Shown here: positions 1 through 5,963 of the stretch, piece after piece
Numbering within the stretch: position 1 is the first letter of the stretch
Layout of the letters: each line of letters opens with the position of its first letter
Assembly: GCA_003173995.1 (NCBI GenBank)
Contig: PRDT01000016.1
Span: 1 to 9,656 of the forward strand
Source: Candidatus Levyibacteriota bacterium
Lineage (GTDB): Bacteria; Patescibacteriota; Microgenomatia; Levybacterales; UBA12049
Direction of reading: 5' to 3'
Length of the DNA stretch: 9,656 bases
Notes under the pieces: generated by a model
What the model saw: the letters and a program-made list of their open reading frames with translations, nothing else
Databases searched by the model: none
What the model was told of the DNA's origin: nothing
Position numbers and translations under genes: made by a program

Positions 1-374
1 ATATCACGCTGTTCTGCTTGTGCTCTCCCTTGCATAATCAATGGCAAAACAGACACATGTGCATCCTGTGCACGTGCTGCTTCCAGATCATTAGCAAGCT
101 GACGTGAATCTGCATCCATACGCCTCAGTGCTTCTTTTCTGCCAAACTCAAATAAATCCAGAAATTGTGCCAAATCACGTTGTCTTCTTCCAGTAACGTT
201 AATCTGAGAAAGTGTTGAAGGAAGAGTTGGAACAAATGGTGGAAGGGGCTGTACCTCAAGCTGTAAAGAGGTACCTACTGATTTTAAGGCATCTACTGCA
301 ACCTGAGCTATCCGTTGATCTCCACCAAAGTCTGTTCGGAAAATTTGATACGGTCGTTGATCTTTCCCTGGCAT
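1..374 (-). CDS. Hypothetical protein, 5' part, cut by left window edge
   Basis: An open minus-strand frame with no stop runs from an ATG at 374 off the left edge (124 codons seen). I do not recognise the family. The N-terminus reads MPGKDQRPYQIFRTDFGGDQ, followed by a Pro-rich stretch around residues 41-52 and then a charged, Ala/Arg/Gln/Asp-rich part likely to be helical. No signal peptide or membrane segment is visible. The start is fixed by a promoter with near-consensus boxes (TTTACA, 17 bp, TACAAT) whose -10 box ends 8 nt before the ATG, so the transcript should be leaderless; there is no Shine-Dalgarno. The plus-strand frame over 212-394 lies opposite this gene and looks like a shadow. 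It diverges from the regulator gene at 476. Confidence 0.7.
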   Translation of the reverse strand, partial: MPGKDQRPYQIFRTDFGGDQRIAQVAVDALKSVGTSLQLEVQPLPPFVPTLPSTLSQINVTGRRQRDLAQFLDLFEFGRKEALRRMDADSRQLANDLEAARAQDAHVSVLPLIMQGRAQAEQRD

Positions 375-411
375 TCTCAAAAATTGTACTATGAGCAATT
401 AACCTTGTAAA
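375..411 (-). promoter_or_regulatory. Leaderless promoter of the left-edge gene
   Basis: Minus strand: -35 TTTACA (406-411), 17-bp spacer, -10 TACAAT (383-388), then 8 nt to the ATG at 374. The expected transcription start falls on or next to the start codon. Confidence 0.6.
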
Positions 412-460
412 TAACGCACAATATAACAATTTAGACTGTTATGTTAAGAAGAAATAGCTA

Positions 461-475
461 TGGTATAATCTCCCG
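461..475 (+). promoter_or_regulatory. Extended -10 promoter of the ATPase-winged-helix gene
   Basis: TGGTATAAT (461-469) is a perfect -10 box with the upstream TGn extension. Only 6 nt separate it from the ATG at 476. No clear -35 box is seen, as expected for an extended -10 promoter. The transcript is likely leaderless. Confidence 0.6.
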
Positions 476-1549
476 ATGACCAATCACTTAGACACTATCT
501 TTTCTCCAGGTCTTTATTTGGACCGGGATAAGAAGGCATTTGCATTTATTAAAGATCGTCTCCTTCATCAAGAGCCGTGTGCTGTTGTCTGCATGTACGG
601 AAATGGAAAAGACTATCTATTTCATAATTTAGTCAAAGAATTTGAGAATTTGAAGCTTCCCTATAATTTAAAGGTACTTAATACTATCTCAGCAGACGAA
701 CTGAAAGACTTTGCTGATATGCTTCAGACAGAGATAGAGCCTACTCTTTGCATGGTCAATTTACGTATTGGAAAAGATGTCTCCTGGTTTATTGAAGTAC
801 TTGAAGAGTTGCGTGTTAAAAGAGGTCATAATTTTGTCAGCTTTGTTAACGCTTACGCTGGAGATGTGTATGATGCTCTTAGGAAAATGGAAAAGCCACT
901 TGTTAACTCACTTGTTATTAAAGAGCTTATTCCGTATGAAGATGCTATCTATATTATTCAGGAACTATCAGAACGATTTGAATTTTACCCAACCGATGAA
1001 CAGAAACACGATATCTATCAGTGGAGTTATGGCCACGTCGGACTTCTGCGCTCACTCTTTTTATTAAAGCGACAATATCCAGATAAAATCTTTGATGCAA
1101 ATTTTCTTATTCACGAGCCAACAGTGCTGGAAAGACTTACTAATATTATTAATGATATTCCTGAGGGGAAAATGCAACTTTTACTTCAAAAAAAGGTCGG
1201 TATTGTGGATATGATGTTTTTTGAAAAATTTGGATATGTTACTCCTGATGGCAAATTATTTCATCCCTTGCTGGAAAAATTGATTCCTAAGCAGACGAAA
1301 AGCACAAATTCACCCTTCTCACATACCGAGATGGAGGTCCTTGCCTATTTGAAAGAGCACGCAAATGATGTTATTTCAAGAGAAGACATTGGCAAATTAG
1401 TCTGGGGAGAGGAAGAATGGGAAGATAAGTATTCTGACTGGGCAATTGGACAACTTATCTATAGACTTCGAAAAAAGCTTGAATACAGTAGTGGAGCTGG
1501 CACTATCCAAACCCAAAAGGGCAAAGGATTTATCTACAAAAATAACTAA
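476..1549 (+). CDS. Degenerate P-loop (STAND-like) ATPase fused to OmpR/PhoB-type winged helix; transcription regulator
   Basis: 357 aa, predicted cytoplasmic DNA-binding regulator. Residues ~15-230 have the look of an AAA/STAND-type NTPase module. The Walker A site is degenerate: the stretch at 39-46 (CMYGNGKD) keeps G44-K45 but has Cys for the first Gly and Asp for the following Ser/Thr. The strand where Walker B is expected (TLCMVNLR, ~90-97) lacks its acidic pair. Residues ~281-357 form an OmpR-type winged helix, with the helix DWAIGQLIYRLRKKL as likely recognition helix and a C-terminal wing (TIQTQKGKGFIY). This order resembles ATPase-effector regulators that sense a ligand or partner; the signal here is unknown. 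The start is supported by an extended -10 box 6 nt upstream. Its stop overlaps the stop of the convergent gene at 1546. The fold assignment for the N-terminal part is less sure than for the winged helix. Confidence 0.75.
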   Translation: MTNHLDTIFSPGLYLDRDKKAFAFIKDRLLHQEPCAVVCMYGNGKDYLFHNLVKEFENLKLPYNLKVLNTISADELKDFADMLQTEIEPTLCMVNLRIGKDVSWFIEVLEELRVKRGHNFVSFVNAYAGDVYDALRKMEKPLVNSLVIKELIPYEDAIYIIQELSERFEFYPTDEQKHDIYQWSYGHVGLLRSLFLLKRQYPDKIFDANFLIHEPTVLERLTNIINDIPEGKMQLLLQKKVGIVDMMFFEKFGYVTPDGKLFHPLLEKLIPKQTKSTNSPFSHTEMEVLAYLKEHANDVISREDIGKLVWGEEEWEDKYSDWAIGQLIYRLRKKLEYSSGAGTIQTQKGKGFIYKNN

Positions 1550-2016
1550 TCTTCTGGAAATAGTTCTTTTATTTTCTTTATGATAAATCGTGAAGCTTGT
1601 TTGATATTTTTATATCTCAATGAGTAGTGATAAGGATCTCCATAGCCAAAAACAAATCGCGAAACTGTGGCCCCTTCTTCTGCAATGGTAATAATCCTCT
1701 TCCTATTTTCTACTGCAACACCAAATTCAACACCCAATCCAAGGCTTGGATGTGTTACGTTAGCAACGAATAAGTCACAACGTCTTACACAATTGGTATC
1801 ATATTGGAAGACTTCCCCCGCACTTGGATGATGAAGACCTAAGAAATCAAGCACAGTAGCGTGTTTGCTTATCTCTTCTCTCAGGTACTCAATATCTTTC
1901 AAAAATGACTTCGGGGCGAGTGTTAATGCACAGCCTAGATAGATTGTTGGTTTTTTCTTTCTTTGTTTTGGCATAGTGGAGACTATACAGTCAAAAGCAT
2001 CAGTATGCTTGAGCAT
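1546..2016 (-). CDS. Nucleoside 2-deoxyribosyltransferase-like protein
   Basis: 156 aa from the ATG at 2016, or 142 aa from the ATG at 1974. The family cleaves or exchanges the base of 2'-deoxynucleosides in cytoplasmic salvage. Evidence: an N-terminal strand (TIYLGCAL, 24-31), then D73 and D81 in a helix-strand unit (CDLFVANVTHPSLG, 80-93), then GLGVEFGVA (93-101). Glu97 sits where the catalytic Glu of the family lies, in the typical G-x-E-x-G-x-A setting. The length fits. Both starts have a plausible -10 box: TGTTATAGA with a 10-nt gap for 2016, TATAGT with a 7-nt gap for 1974. The longer form adds residues not needed for the fold, so the start is open. A kinase-like gene lies upstream on the same strand, suggesting linked nucleotide metabolism. 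Substrate specificity cannot be read from sequence; a toxin-like or phage-type nucleotide hydrolase role is possible. Confidence 0.75.
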   Translation of the reverse strand: MLKHTDAFDCIVSTMPKQRKKKPTIYLGCALTLAPKSFLKDIEYLREEISKHATVLDFLGLHHPSAGEVFQYDTNCVRRCDLFVANVTHPSLGLGVEFGVAVENRKRIITIAEEGATVSRFVFGYGDPYHYSLRYKNIKQASRFIIKKIKELFPED

Positions 2017-2034
2017 TTATATCAGGTCTATAAC
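1982..2034 (-). promoter_or_regulatory. Two candidate promoters for the deoxyribosyltransferase-like gene
   Basis: Minus strand: an extended -10 box TGTTATAGA (2027-2034) leaves 10 nt to the ATG at 2016. A second box TATAGT (1982-1987) leaves 7 nt to the ATG at 1974. Neither has a convincing -35 box. A short inverted repeat, AAGCAT and ATGCTT (1995-2000 and 2005-2010), lies just upstream of the second box. The data do not decide between them. Confidence 0.35.
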
Positions 2035-2039
2035 AAAAG

Positions 2040-2057
2040 TTAACAAAATTTCGTTAA
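2040..2057. repeat. 18-bp near-perfect palindrome (candidate operator)
   Basis: The sequence TTAACAAAATTTCGTTAA equals its reverse complement except for one symmetric pair. It lies upstream of the deoxyribosyltransferase-like gene, about where a -35 region for the 2016 start would fall. It could be an operator or, less likely, a weak AT-rich end signal for the kinase gene ending at 2085. It is AT-rich, so chance is a real alternative. Confidence 0.35.
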
Positions 2058-2084
2058 TTTTAATAATTATGATAGTTAAAAGTA

Positions 2085-2648
2085 TTAGAGGTTTTTTTCC
2101 AAAAAATAGTTTAAATTTCTTTTAAATTCTTCGTAATTGCCATTATTATCTATAATAATATCTGCCATGTGAAGACATTTCTCAACTTGTTGACCATAAT
2201 CTTCTTGTCCAACTCCACGATCCCGCTTTTCTAATTTTTGGAATTCTTCCAATGTCTTGGGATCCCATTCACGACCTCGGGCCTTCATCATGGCAAAGCG
2301 CTTTTCAGAGCTAGCGGTGATACCTATGACAAATGCCTGAAAATGCTTCTTAATATAGGCAACTTCTGCAGGATTGCGAACACTATCAATAACAAAATGT
2401 TGATGCGGATGTTTTTTGACCTCTTGTGTGGCTAACTCTGCCATAATGGATGAGCCAAACTTTTGTCTTAATGTATCTCCAACATCTTGTAAATTCTCAC
2501 GAGTAAGAGACAAGCCCCACTCATGGGTTTTCTCCCGAATAACATCAGATAAAGAGACACAACGGTAATTTTTTTCTTCCAGAAGCTTGATAAGTGCGCC
2601 TTTGCCGCTTGCTATGGGGCCAACAACTGCGATGACTCGGTGTTTCAT
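2085..2648 (-). CDS. P-loop nucleotide kinase, UPF0200/dephospho-CoA-kinase-like
   Basis: 187 aa, cytoplasmic. The Walker A loop is at residues 10-17 (GPIASGKG), with Gly replacing the usual Ser/Thr, a form also seen in UPF0200-type kinases. It is followed by SLSDVIREK (adenylate-kinase-like substrate region, ~33-41), HFVIDSVRNPAEVAYIKK (Walker-B-like strand and helix, ~84-101), a lid-like RF...KARGREWDP, and a C-terminal strand (ADIIIDNNG). The overall order matches small monophosphate or dephospho-CoA kinases. The acceptor could be a (d)NMP or dephospho-CoA; the deoxyribosyltransferase-like neighbour favours a nucleotide but does not prove it. The start is ATG 2648, not the TTG one codon earlier, because an extended -10 box (TGTTATAAT) ends 8 nt before it and there is no Shine-Dalgarno. 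Confidence 0.75.
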   Translation of the reverse strand: MKHRVIAVVGPIASGKGALIKLLEEKNYRCVSLSDVIREKTHEWGLSLTRENLQDVGDTLRQKFGSSIMAELATQEVKKHPHQHFVIDSVRNPAEVAYIKKHFQAFVIGITASSEKRFAMMKARGREWDPKTLEEFQKLEKRDRGVGQEDYGQQVEKCLHMADIIIDNNGNYEEFKRNLNYFLEKNL

Positions 2649-2656
2649 CAAAAAGT

Positions 2657-2665
2657 ATTATAACA
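2657..2665 (-). promoter_or_regulatory. Extended -10 promoter of the kinase gene
   Basis: Minus strand TGTTATAAT (2665 to 2657): a perfect -10 box with TGn extension and 8 nt to the ATG at 2648. No good -35 box. The transcript is predicted leaderless. Confidence 0.6.
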
Positions 2666-2711
2666 CGCCGTGACAATTCCTATCTTGTAGACTATAGAAT
2701 TTACCATTACC

Positions 2712-2740
2712 TTGACTTTTAGCTTTAAGTTATGTATTAT
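2712..2740 (+). promoter_or_regulatory. Promoter of the small membrane protein gene
   Basis: -35 TTGACT (2712-2717), exactly 17 bp, -10 TATTAT (2735-2740), then 10 nt to ATG 2751, predicting a leader of about 3-4 nt. A longer reading of the gene from a TTG at 2712 would start inside this -35 box and is therefore unlikely. Confidence 0.65.
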
Positions 2741-2750
2741 AGGATATAAT

Positions 2751-3104
2751 ATGGCTTTACAAGAAATTGGTGGTTCCGGTCAAGGTACAACCCCAGCCTA
2801 TACCATCGAACAAGCAATAGCAGATGCTGTAGTACGATTGGATGCTCCTAGACAATTGCCACCTGAAGACACAAGACAAGTACTCTCCGTCAACGGAGCT
2901 GCTACCTATGGGGAGGCGCTTATGTCTAGAGCTGAAACAAGGCACAACACATTAGTTGGAGGAGGACTCGGAGCAGTCTTTGCCCTACCTCTTGCAATCT
3001 TTCTGGCAACTCATGGGGCACCTGAATTAGCTGCAGCTGTAGTTACTATTTTTACCGCTGCTGGCGGAGCTGGTGGAAATACCCACAGACGAGGTCAAGT
3101 CTAA
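2751..3104 (+). CDS. Small hypothetical membrane protein
   Basis: 117 aa, family not recognised. Residues 1-65 are soluble and polar (Gly/Thr/Gln-rich start, then helical). Residues ~67-108 hold one long or two short hydrophobic segments rich in Gly and Ala (LVGGGLGAVFALPLAIFLAT, then APELAAAVVTIFTAAGG), followed by a short basic tail (THRRGQV). The layout suggests an inner-membrane anchor or hairpin with the N-terminus in the cytoplasm and the basic tail also inside. There is no cleavable signal peptide. The start at 2751 is set by the promoter 10 nt upstream. It is divergent from the kinase gene and convergent with the gene at 3115, with only 10 nt between stops. The function is unknown. 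Confidence 0.65.
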   Translation: MALQEIGGSGQGTTPAYTIEQAIADAVVRLDAPRQLPPEDTRQVLSVNGAATYGEALMSRAETRHNTLVGGGLGAVFALPLAIFLATHGAPELAAAVVTIFTAAGGAGGNTHRRGQV

Positions 3105-3114
3105 GCCGCACATA

Positions 3115-3750
3115 TTATATATCGGAATGGCTATGAGCATGCTTTGCAATCTCTCTATCACGCTCATCGTGTAAAAATCTTTCTACTAAATTCCACTGTG
3201 TATCTCCAAATAGAGAACGTCCATTATCGGATGCTCGTAAATACCACGCTTGTTGATCTTTAATATCTATATAACCCGCCTTTGTCAGCTCCTCCCAGTC
3301 ATCCATTGTCTGCTCAAGTGCATTACGATAAATATACGCATTTGGATAAATTGTTCTCAAAAGAAGCATCATAGCTTTTTCACTTTCTACTGGTGTTGTT
3401 GGTTTCTCAAATACAGATCTATATACCTCTCCTACCATTTCTTCTTCTGTTCTTCTGGGATATAAATCTTGTAACATACGTGTGCGATATAACATTGGCC
3501 CTATTGAAACCCAAAGAGCTGGTAAATTACTAATGTATACTTCTTCTCCATGCATTACAGGGTCATGAAGTCGAGAAGGAATAATCATCAACTGTCTTAC
3601 TAATTCCATTGGAGTTTGAGGCATTCCATCATGAGCTCTTTCTATACGTCTTCTTGGAGTTAAAGAAACAGCTACAGACGGCCTTGTAAGGACTGGTAAT
3701 CCATCCAGAGATGCTGGTGGCCACGTATCAAATTGTCTATCTGCTGCCAT
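3115..3750 (-). CDS. Hypothetical protein of 211 aa (twin A)
   Basis: Not recognised. The start reads MAADRQFDTW and a short motif GLPVL sits at 17-21. A basic patch (PRRRIER, ~32-38) and a mainly helical, charged body follow, ending in a His-rich tail (HAHSHSDI). No membrane segment, signal peptide or clear catalytic motif is seen. The next gene upstream on the same strand (3833-4468) is also exactly 211 aa, also begins MAA, also has W and GLPVL near residue 17, and has the same promoter block, so the two may be diverged paralogues or partners; beyond the N-terminus I see only weak similarity (RLHDPV against RLPHPV). The start is supported by TTGACT, 16 bp, TATAAT, with 10 nt to the ATG and no Shine-Dalgarno. 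Confidence 0.7.
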   Translation of the reverse strand: MAADRQFDTWPPASLDGLPVLTRPSVAVSLTPRRRIERAHDGMPQTPMELVRQLMIIPSRLHDPVMHGEEVYISNLPALWVSIGPMLYRTRMLQDLYPRRTEEEMVGEVYRSVFEKPTTPVESEKAMMLLLRTIYPNAYIYRNALEQTMDDWEELTKAGYIDIKDQQAWYLRASDNGRSLFGDTQWNLVERFLHDERDREIAKHAHSHSDI

Positions 3751-3760
3751 ATTTGGAAGG

Positions 3761-3788
3761 ATTATAGTACTTTTAGTAGAAAAGTCAA
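3761..3788 (-). promoter_or_regulatory. Promoter of twin A
   Basis: Minus strand: -35 TTGACT (3783-3788), 16 bp, -10 TATAAT (3761-3766), 10 nt to the ATG at 3750. The -35 box overlaps the repeated 16-bp block at 3784-3799. Confidence 0.65.
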
Positions 3789-3799
3789 CACTATAAGAC
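3784..3799 (-). repeat. Shared 16-bp promoter block, copy 1
   Basis: Minus-strand GTCTTATAGTGTTGAC, identical to the block at 4504-4519. It contains half-sites GTC and GAC around an identical 10-bp core and its downstream half is the -35 box. In this copy the arms extend to AAAAGTC and GACTTTT (7 bp). Candidate regulator-binding site. Confidence 0.6.
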
Positions 3800-3832
3800 T
3801 TTTAAGTATTTCTCTTCTCGGTAGCTAGAACC

Positions 3833-4468
3833 TTAAGCAAGAGTAACTCGTGGCGTTGCAGCTGCTCTTCGTTTTGCCGCTAATTGCAAGCTCTTATGAT
3901 GACCAATTGCCATTTCATGCTGATCATATCCATACAGAAGGGGTGCCAAATCCCCTGCTTCAGCACGAAATGTATTTCTTTGCCAAAAAGCACTGACAGG
4001 ATTGGATGCTTCAGAAGATAATCGTTGTGCTACTTGATGAGTAAGTGCAACGTATTCGACTGCATGAGGTGCAAGTGCGTGAAGAGCAGCTTGGCTTGTC
4101 TTTGGATTGCCCAAATCATCCCAGAAATGAAGTGCACCTTGAGGGCCAAATTTTACTACAGCCATTTTCCACAAAACTCCCCTGTGCATATTACCTCTTT
4201 CTGAGAATGGATTGTCCCAAACAGCAGTAAGGGACTCATGAGCATCACCATGCAATGCTGTTGCAGCCTCTACTGGATGAGGAAGACGCATATCAGTTAC
4301 CGCAGCAAGACGCTCTGAAACGAGATCCAAAGCAGGACCAGTCTCATCGATAAGAGGAGGCCATTGTTCAAGTGGAGGGAGATGTGCAGGATACTCTCTT
4401 TGTGGTCCTGGCAAAACAGGCAGTCCTTGCCATGGACCATTTCTATAATCTTCTTGTAATGCAGCCAT
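3833..4468 (-). CDS. Hypothetical protein of 211 aa (twin B)
   Basis: Not recognised. The start reads MAALQEDYRN, the motif WQGLPVL lies at 13-19 and a Pro-rich segment follows (~20-40). The body is Ala/His/Leu-rich, with many helices likely (for example SQAALHALAPHAVEYVALTH, ~128-147), and the C-terminus is basic and Ala-rich (AAKRRAAATPRVTLA). No signal peptide or membrane segment is seen. Length and N-terminal motif match the following gene at 3115-3750, and both promoters share a 16-bp block, so co-regulation is likely. The start is fixed by TTGACC, 17 bp, TATAAT, 11 nt before the ATG. It is divergent from a sigma-like gene at 4571 and shares a 102-bp regulatory region with it. Confidence 0.7.
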   Translation of the reverse strand: MAALQEDYRNGPWQGLPVLPGPQREYPAHLPPLEQWPPLIDETGPALDLVSERLAAVTDMRLPHPVEAATALHGDAHESLTAVWDNPFSERGNMHRGVLWKMAVVKFGPQGALHFWDDLGNPKTSQAALHALAPHAVEYVALTHQVAQRLSSEASNPVSAFWQRNTFRAEAGDLAPLLYGYDQHEMAIGHHKSLQLAAKRRAAATPRVTLA

Positions 4469-4479
4469 ATTGAATGCTA

Positions 4480-4508
4480 ATTATACTCGAAATCTTGCAG
4501 ATGGTCAA
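4480..4508 (-). promoter_or_regulatory. Promoter of twin B
   Basis: Minus strand: -35 TTGACC (4503-4508), 17 bp, -10 TATAAT (4480-4485), 11 nt to the ATG at 4468. The predicted leader is about 4 nt. Confidence 0.65.
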
Positions 4509-4519
4509 CACTATAAGAC
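4504..4519 (-). repeat. Shared 16-bp promoter block, copy 2
   Basis: Identical to 3784-3799 over 16 bp. The flanking pair is G and C here (GGTC and GACC arms) but A and T in copy 1 (AGTC and GACT), so symmetry is kept while the bases change. It overlaps the -35 box of twin B and lies 15 bp upstream of the -35 box of the divergent sigma-like gene, so one bound factor could affect both. Confidence 0.6.
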
Positions 4520-4534
4520 CTCCCATTCGTTAGC

Positions 4535-4563
4535 TTGCAATTTATGGTTTTTCTAACTACAAT
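4535..4563 (+). promoter_or_regulatory. Promoter of the sigma-like gene; decides its GTG start
   Basis: -35 TTGCAA (4535-4540), exactly 17 bp, -10 TACAAT (4558-4563), then 7 nt to GTG 4571. Upstream in-frame TTG 4535 and ATG 4544 lie within the promoter itself, so they are unlikely starts. Confidence 0.5.
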
Positions 4564-4570
4564 TGCCATC

Positions 4571-5392
4571 GTGAGCCTGGAAACCAATAGATCAGACGCC
4601 TCTGCTGTGGAACAACAAAAACCTCCTCGTTTTCTCCAAGTGCATCATCAACGAGCTATTTTACGCCATATGGTTAAGGGAAGTTCTCTTTCTTCTCTCG
4701 TACAAGATGAAGGATTTATGACTTCTTTTCAGCCACATGAGATTGAATTATTTTGGAATATAACTGCACAAATGAAAGAGCATGCACAACAAGGCGGTAC
4801 TATTCCTTCTTTTCTTGCAAGCTATTATGACTCATATGTTGTTGGTGCGGTAAGAAAGACGCTAATACGAGAACTTGATGACCCATCATCAGTTGATATG
4901 GGAGTTGATGAAGTCATTGATGAGGCACGTATCCATGCCTATTACACACTCACAAGAATTGCATCTGGGAGTTTACCTATTGATGTCGAAAATATCACAT
5001 TAGCTCCCTATCTTGGCAGGGTAGGGGCAAATCTTGCACGAGATAGAATACGTCACACTGGAGTAAGACGACGATATATTGTGCCTCTTGAAACCCTGGG
5101 AGACGAAGAGAATGATGAAGGCGAGACCAGGACTCCTTTTGGTGGAATTTCCCCATCCGCCGAACACGACGCCTTTGCAGACATGTTGTGGGATGATATA
5201 CGAGATGCATTAGATGGAAATGAAGTTAAATTCCAACTCGTTGTCCAAACTGCTTTAAAAAGAGGTATGGACTTGAGAGATTTGGCAGACAAAACAGGTA
5301 TTCCATACGAAAGAATAAAAATGCAGGCAAGTAGAGCACGTCATCATGTAAGAGACAAACTTGCTCGGACGTGGGAAGATGGCATTGAATAA
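4571..5392 (+). CDS. Sigma-70-like RNA polymerase sigma factor, divergent
   Basis: 273 aa from GTG 4571. The first ~80 residues have no match I recognise. Residues ~81-168 resemble sigma region 2: a helix (FLASYYDSYVVGAVRKTLI), then VDEVIDEARIHAYYTLTRI, then YLGRVGANLARDRIRHTGVR, close in pattern to the W-L-x-x-IA-x-N-x-x-x-D-x-x-R motif of ECF factors. An acidic linker follows. Residues ~220-266 look like region 4, with a helix-turn-helix (MDLRDLADKTGIPYERIKMQASRARHHVRDKL). It would direct RNA polymerase to its own promoter set; the neighbouring block-bearing promoters are obvious candidates. It is more diverged than the ECF factor at 7223. The start follows promoter geometry; a start at ATG 4544 would add nine residues. 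Its TAA abuts the stop of the convergent methyltransferase gene. Confidence 0.65.
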   Translation: MSLETNRSDASAVEQQKPPRFLQVHHQRAILRHMVKGSSLSSLVQDEGFMTSFQPHEIELFWNITAQMKEHAQQGGTIPSFLASYYDSYVVGAVRKTLIRELDDPSSVDMGVDEVIDEARIHAYYTLTRIASGSLPIDVENITLAPYLGRVGANLARDRIRHTGVRRRYIVPLETLGDEENDEGETRTPFGGISPSAEHDAFADMLWDDIRDALDGNEVKFQLVVQTALKRGMDLRDLADKTGIPYERIKMQASRARHHVRDKLARTWEDGIE

Positions 5393-5923
5393 TTACAGTC
5401 CCTGTATGGCTTGGAAAAGTACAATTGCAAGGCTCACCATCACGTTAAGCGACTTATTTATCCCCCACATAGGTATCTCAACAATCACATCTGAAGCATC
5501 AAGGACTTCTTGAGTAGCACCACTTGTTTCATTACTCACCATAAGCGCTAGGGGAAATTGATATGCTACTTTATTAAATGGAACTGATTTTGGACTCTGT
5601 TCTACAGCAACTATTTGAATACCTGGTACTTCCTGTCTCAGCTTCTCAATTGCTTGAAGCGTTGTCTCAGCATATTCCCACTCTACCCATTCCGTAGTAT
5701 TGATAGATGCCTTTTTAATACGTGTATTTGGAGGGGTCTCGGTAATACCACAAAGATATACTTTTGTCGCAGCAACAGCTTCAGCCAAGCGGAAAATTGA
5801 GCCTGTATTATAGGTATCAAGGACATTATCCACAATAATAAAAATCGGATTTTTCGGTAGGGATTTTTTAATATCCTCATCTCCTTGTGTTGTGCGAAGT
5901 TCTTTGGCGCCTAGTTTGAGCAT
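5393..5923 (-). CDS. SpoU/TrmH-family RNA 2'-O-methyltransferase
   Basis: 176 aa, cytoplasmic. It transfers methyl from S-adenosylmethionine to a ribose 2'-OH in rRNA or tRNA through a trefoil-knot SPOUT domain. All three family motifs are visible: motif 1 (VDNVLDTYNTGSIFRLAEA, 31-49, with N39 and R45), motif 2 (LALMVSNETSGATQEVLDAS, 125-144, with E132 and G135) and motif 3 (EIPMWGINKSLNVMVSLAI, 149-167, with P151, S158, L159 and N160). The protein is little more than the catalytic domain; there is no separate N-terminal RNA-binding domain. The target nucleotide cannot be told. The start has TATAAT ending 6 nt upstream and no Shine-Dalgarno. It is monocistronic, with the terminator of the sigma operon just upstream. 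Confidence 0.9.
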   Translation of the reverse strand: MLKLGAKELRTTQGDEDIKKSLPKNPIFIIVDNVLDTYNTGSIFRLAEAVAATKVYLCGITETPPNTRIKKASINTTEWVEWEYAETTLQAIEKLRQEVPGIQIVAVEQSPKSVPFNKVAYQFPLALMVSNETSGATQEVLDASDVIVEIPMWGINKSLNVMVSLAIVLFQAIQGL

Positions 5924-5929
5924 GAAGCT

Positions 5930-5935
5930 ATTATA
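5930..5935 (-). promoter_or_regulatory. -10 box of the SpoU methyltransferase gene
   Basis: Minus-strand TATAAT with 6 nt to the ATG at 5923. The -35 region is poor (TGTGAA or GTGAAA). The transcript is predicted leaderless. Confidence 0.5.
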
Positions 5936-5963
5936 ATAAATTTATAAAGAACTTTCACATAAT

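Noticed and set aside
212..394. Plus-strand 60-aa frame
   Set aside because: Antisense to the left-edge minus-strand gene, with no promoter or ribosome binding site; the opposite strand has a long open frame with a good promoter.
768..1067. Plus-strand 99-aa frame inside the ATPase-winged-helix gene
   Set aside because: Out-of-frame shadow within a longer gene that has recognisable domains; no initiation signals of its own.
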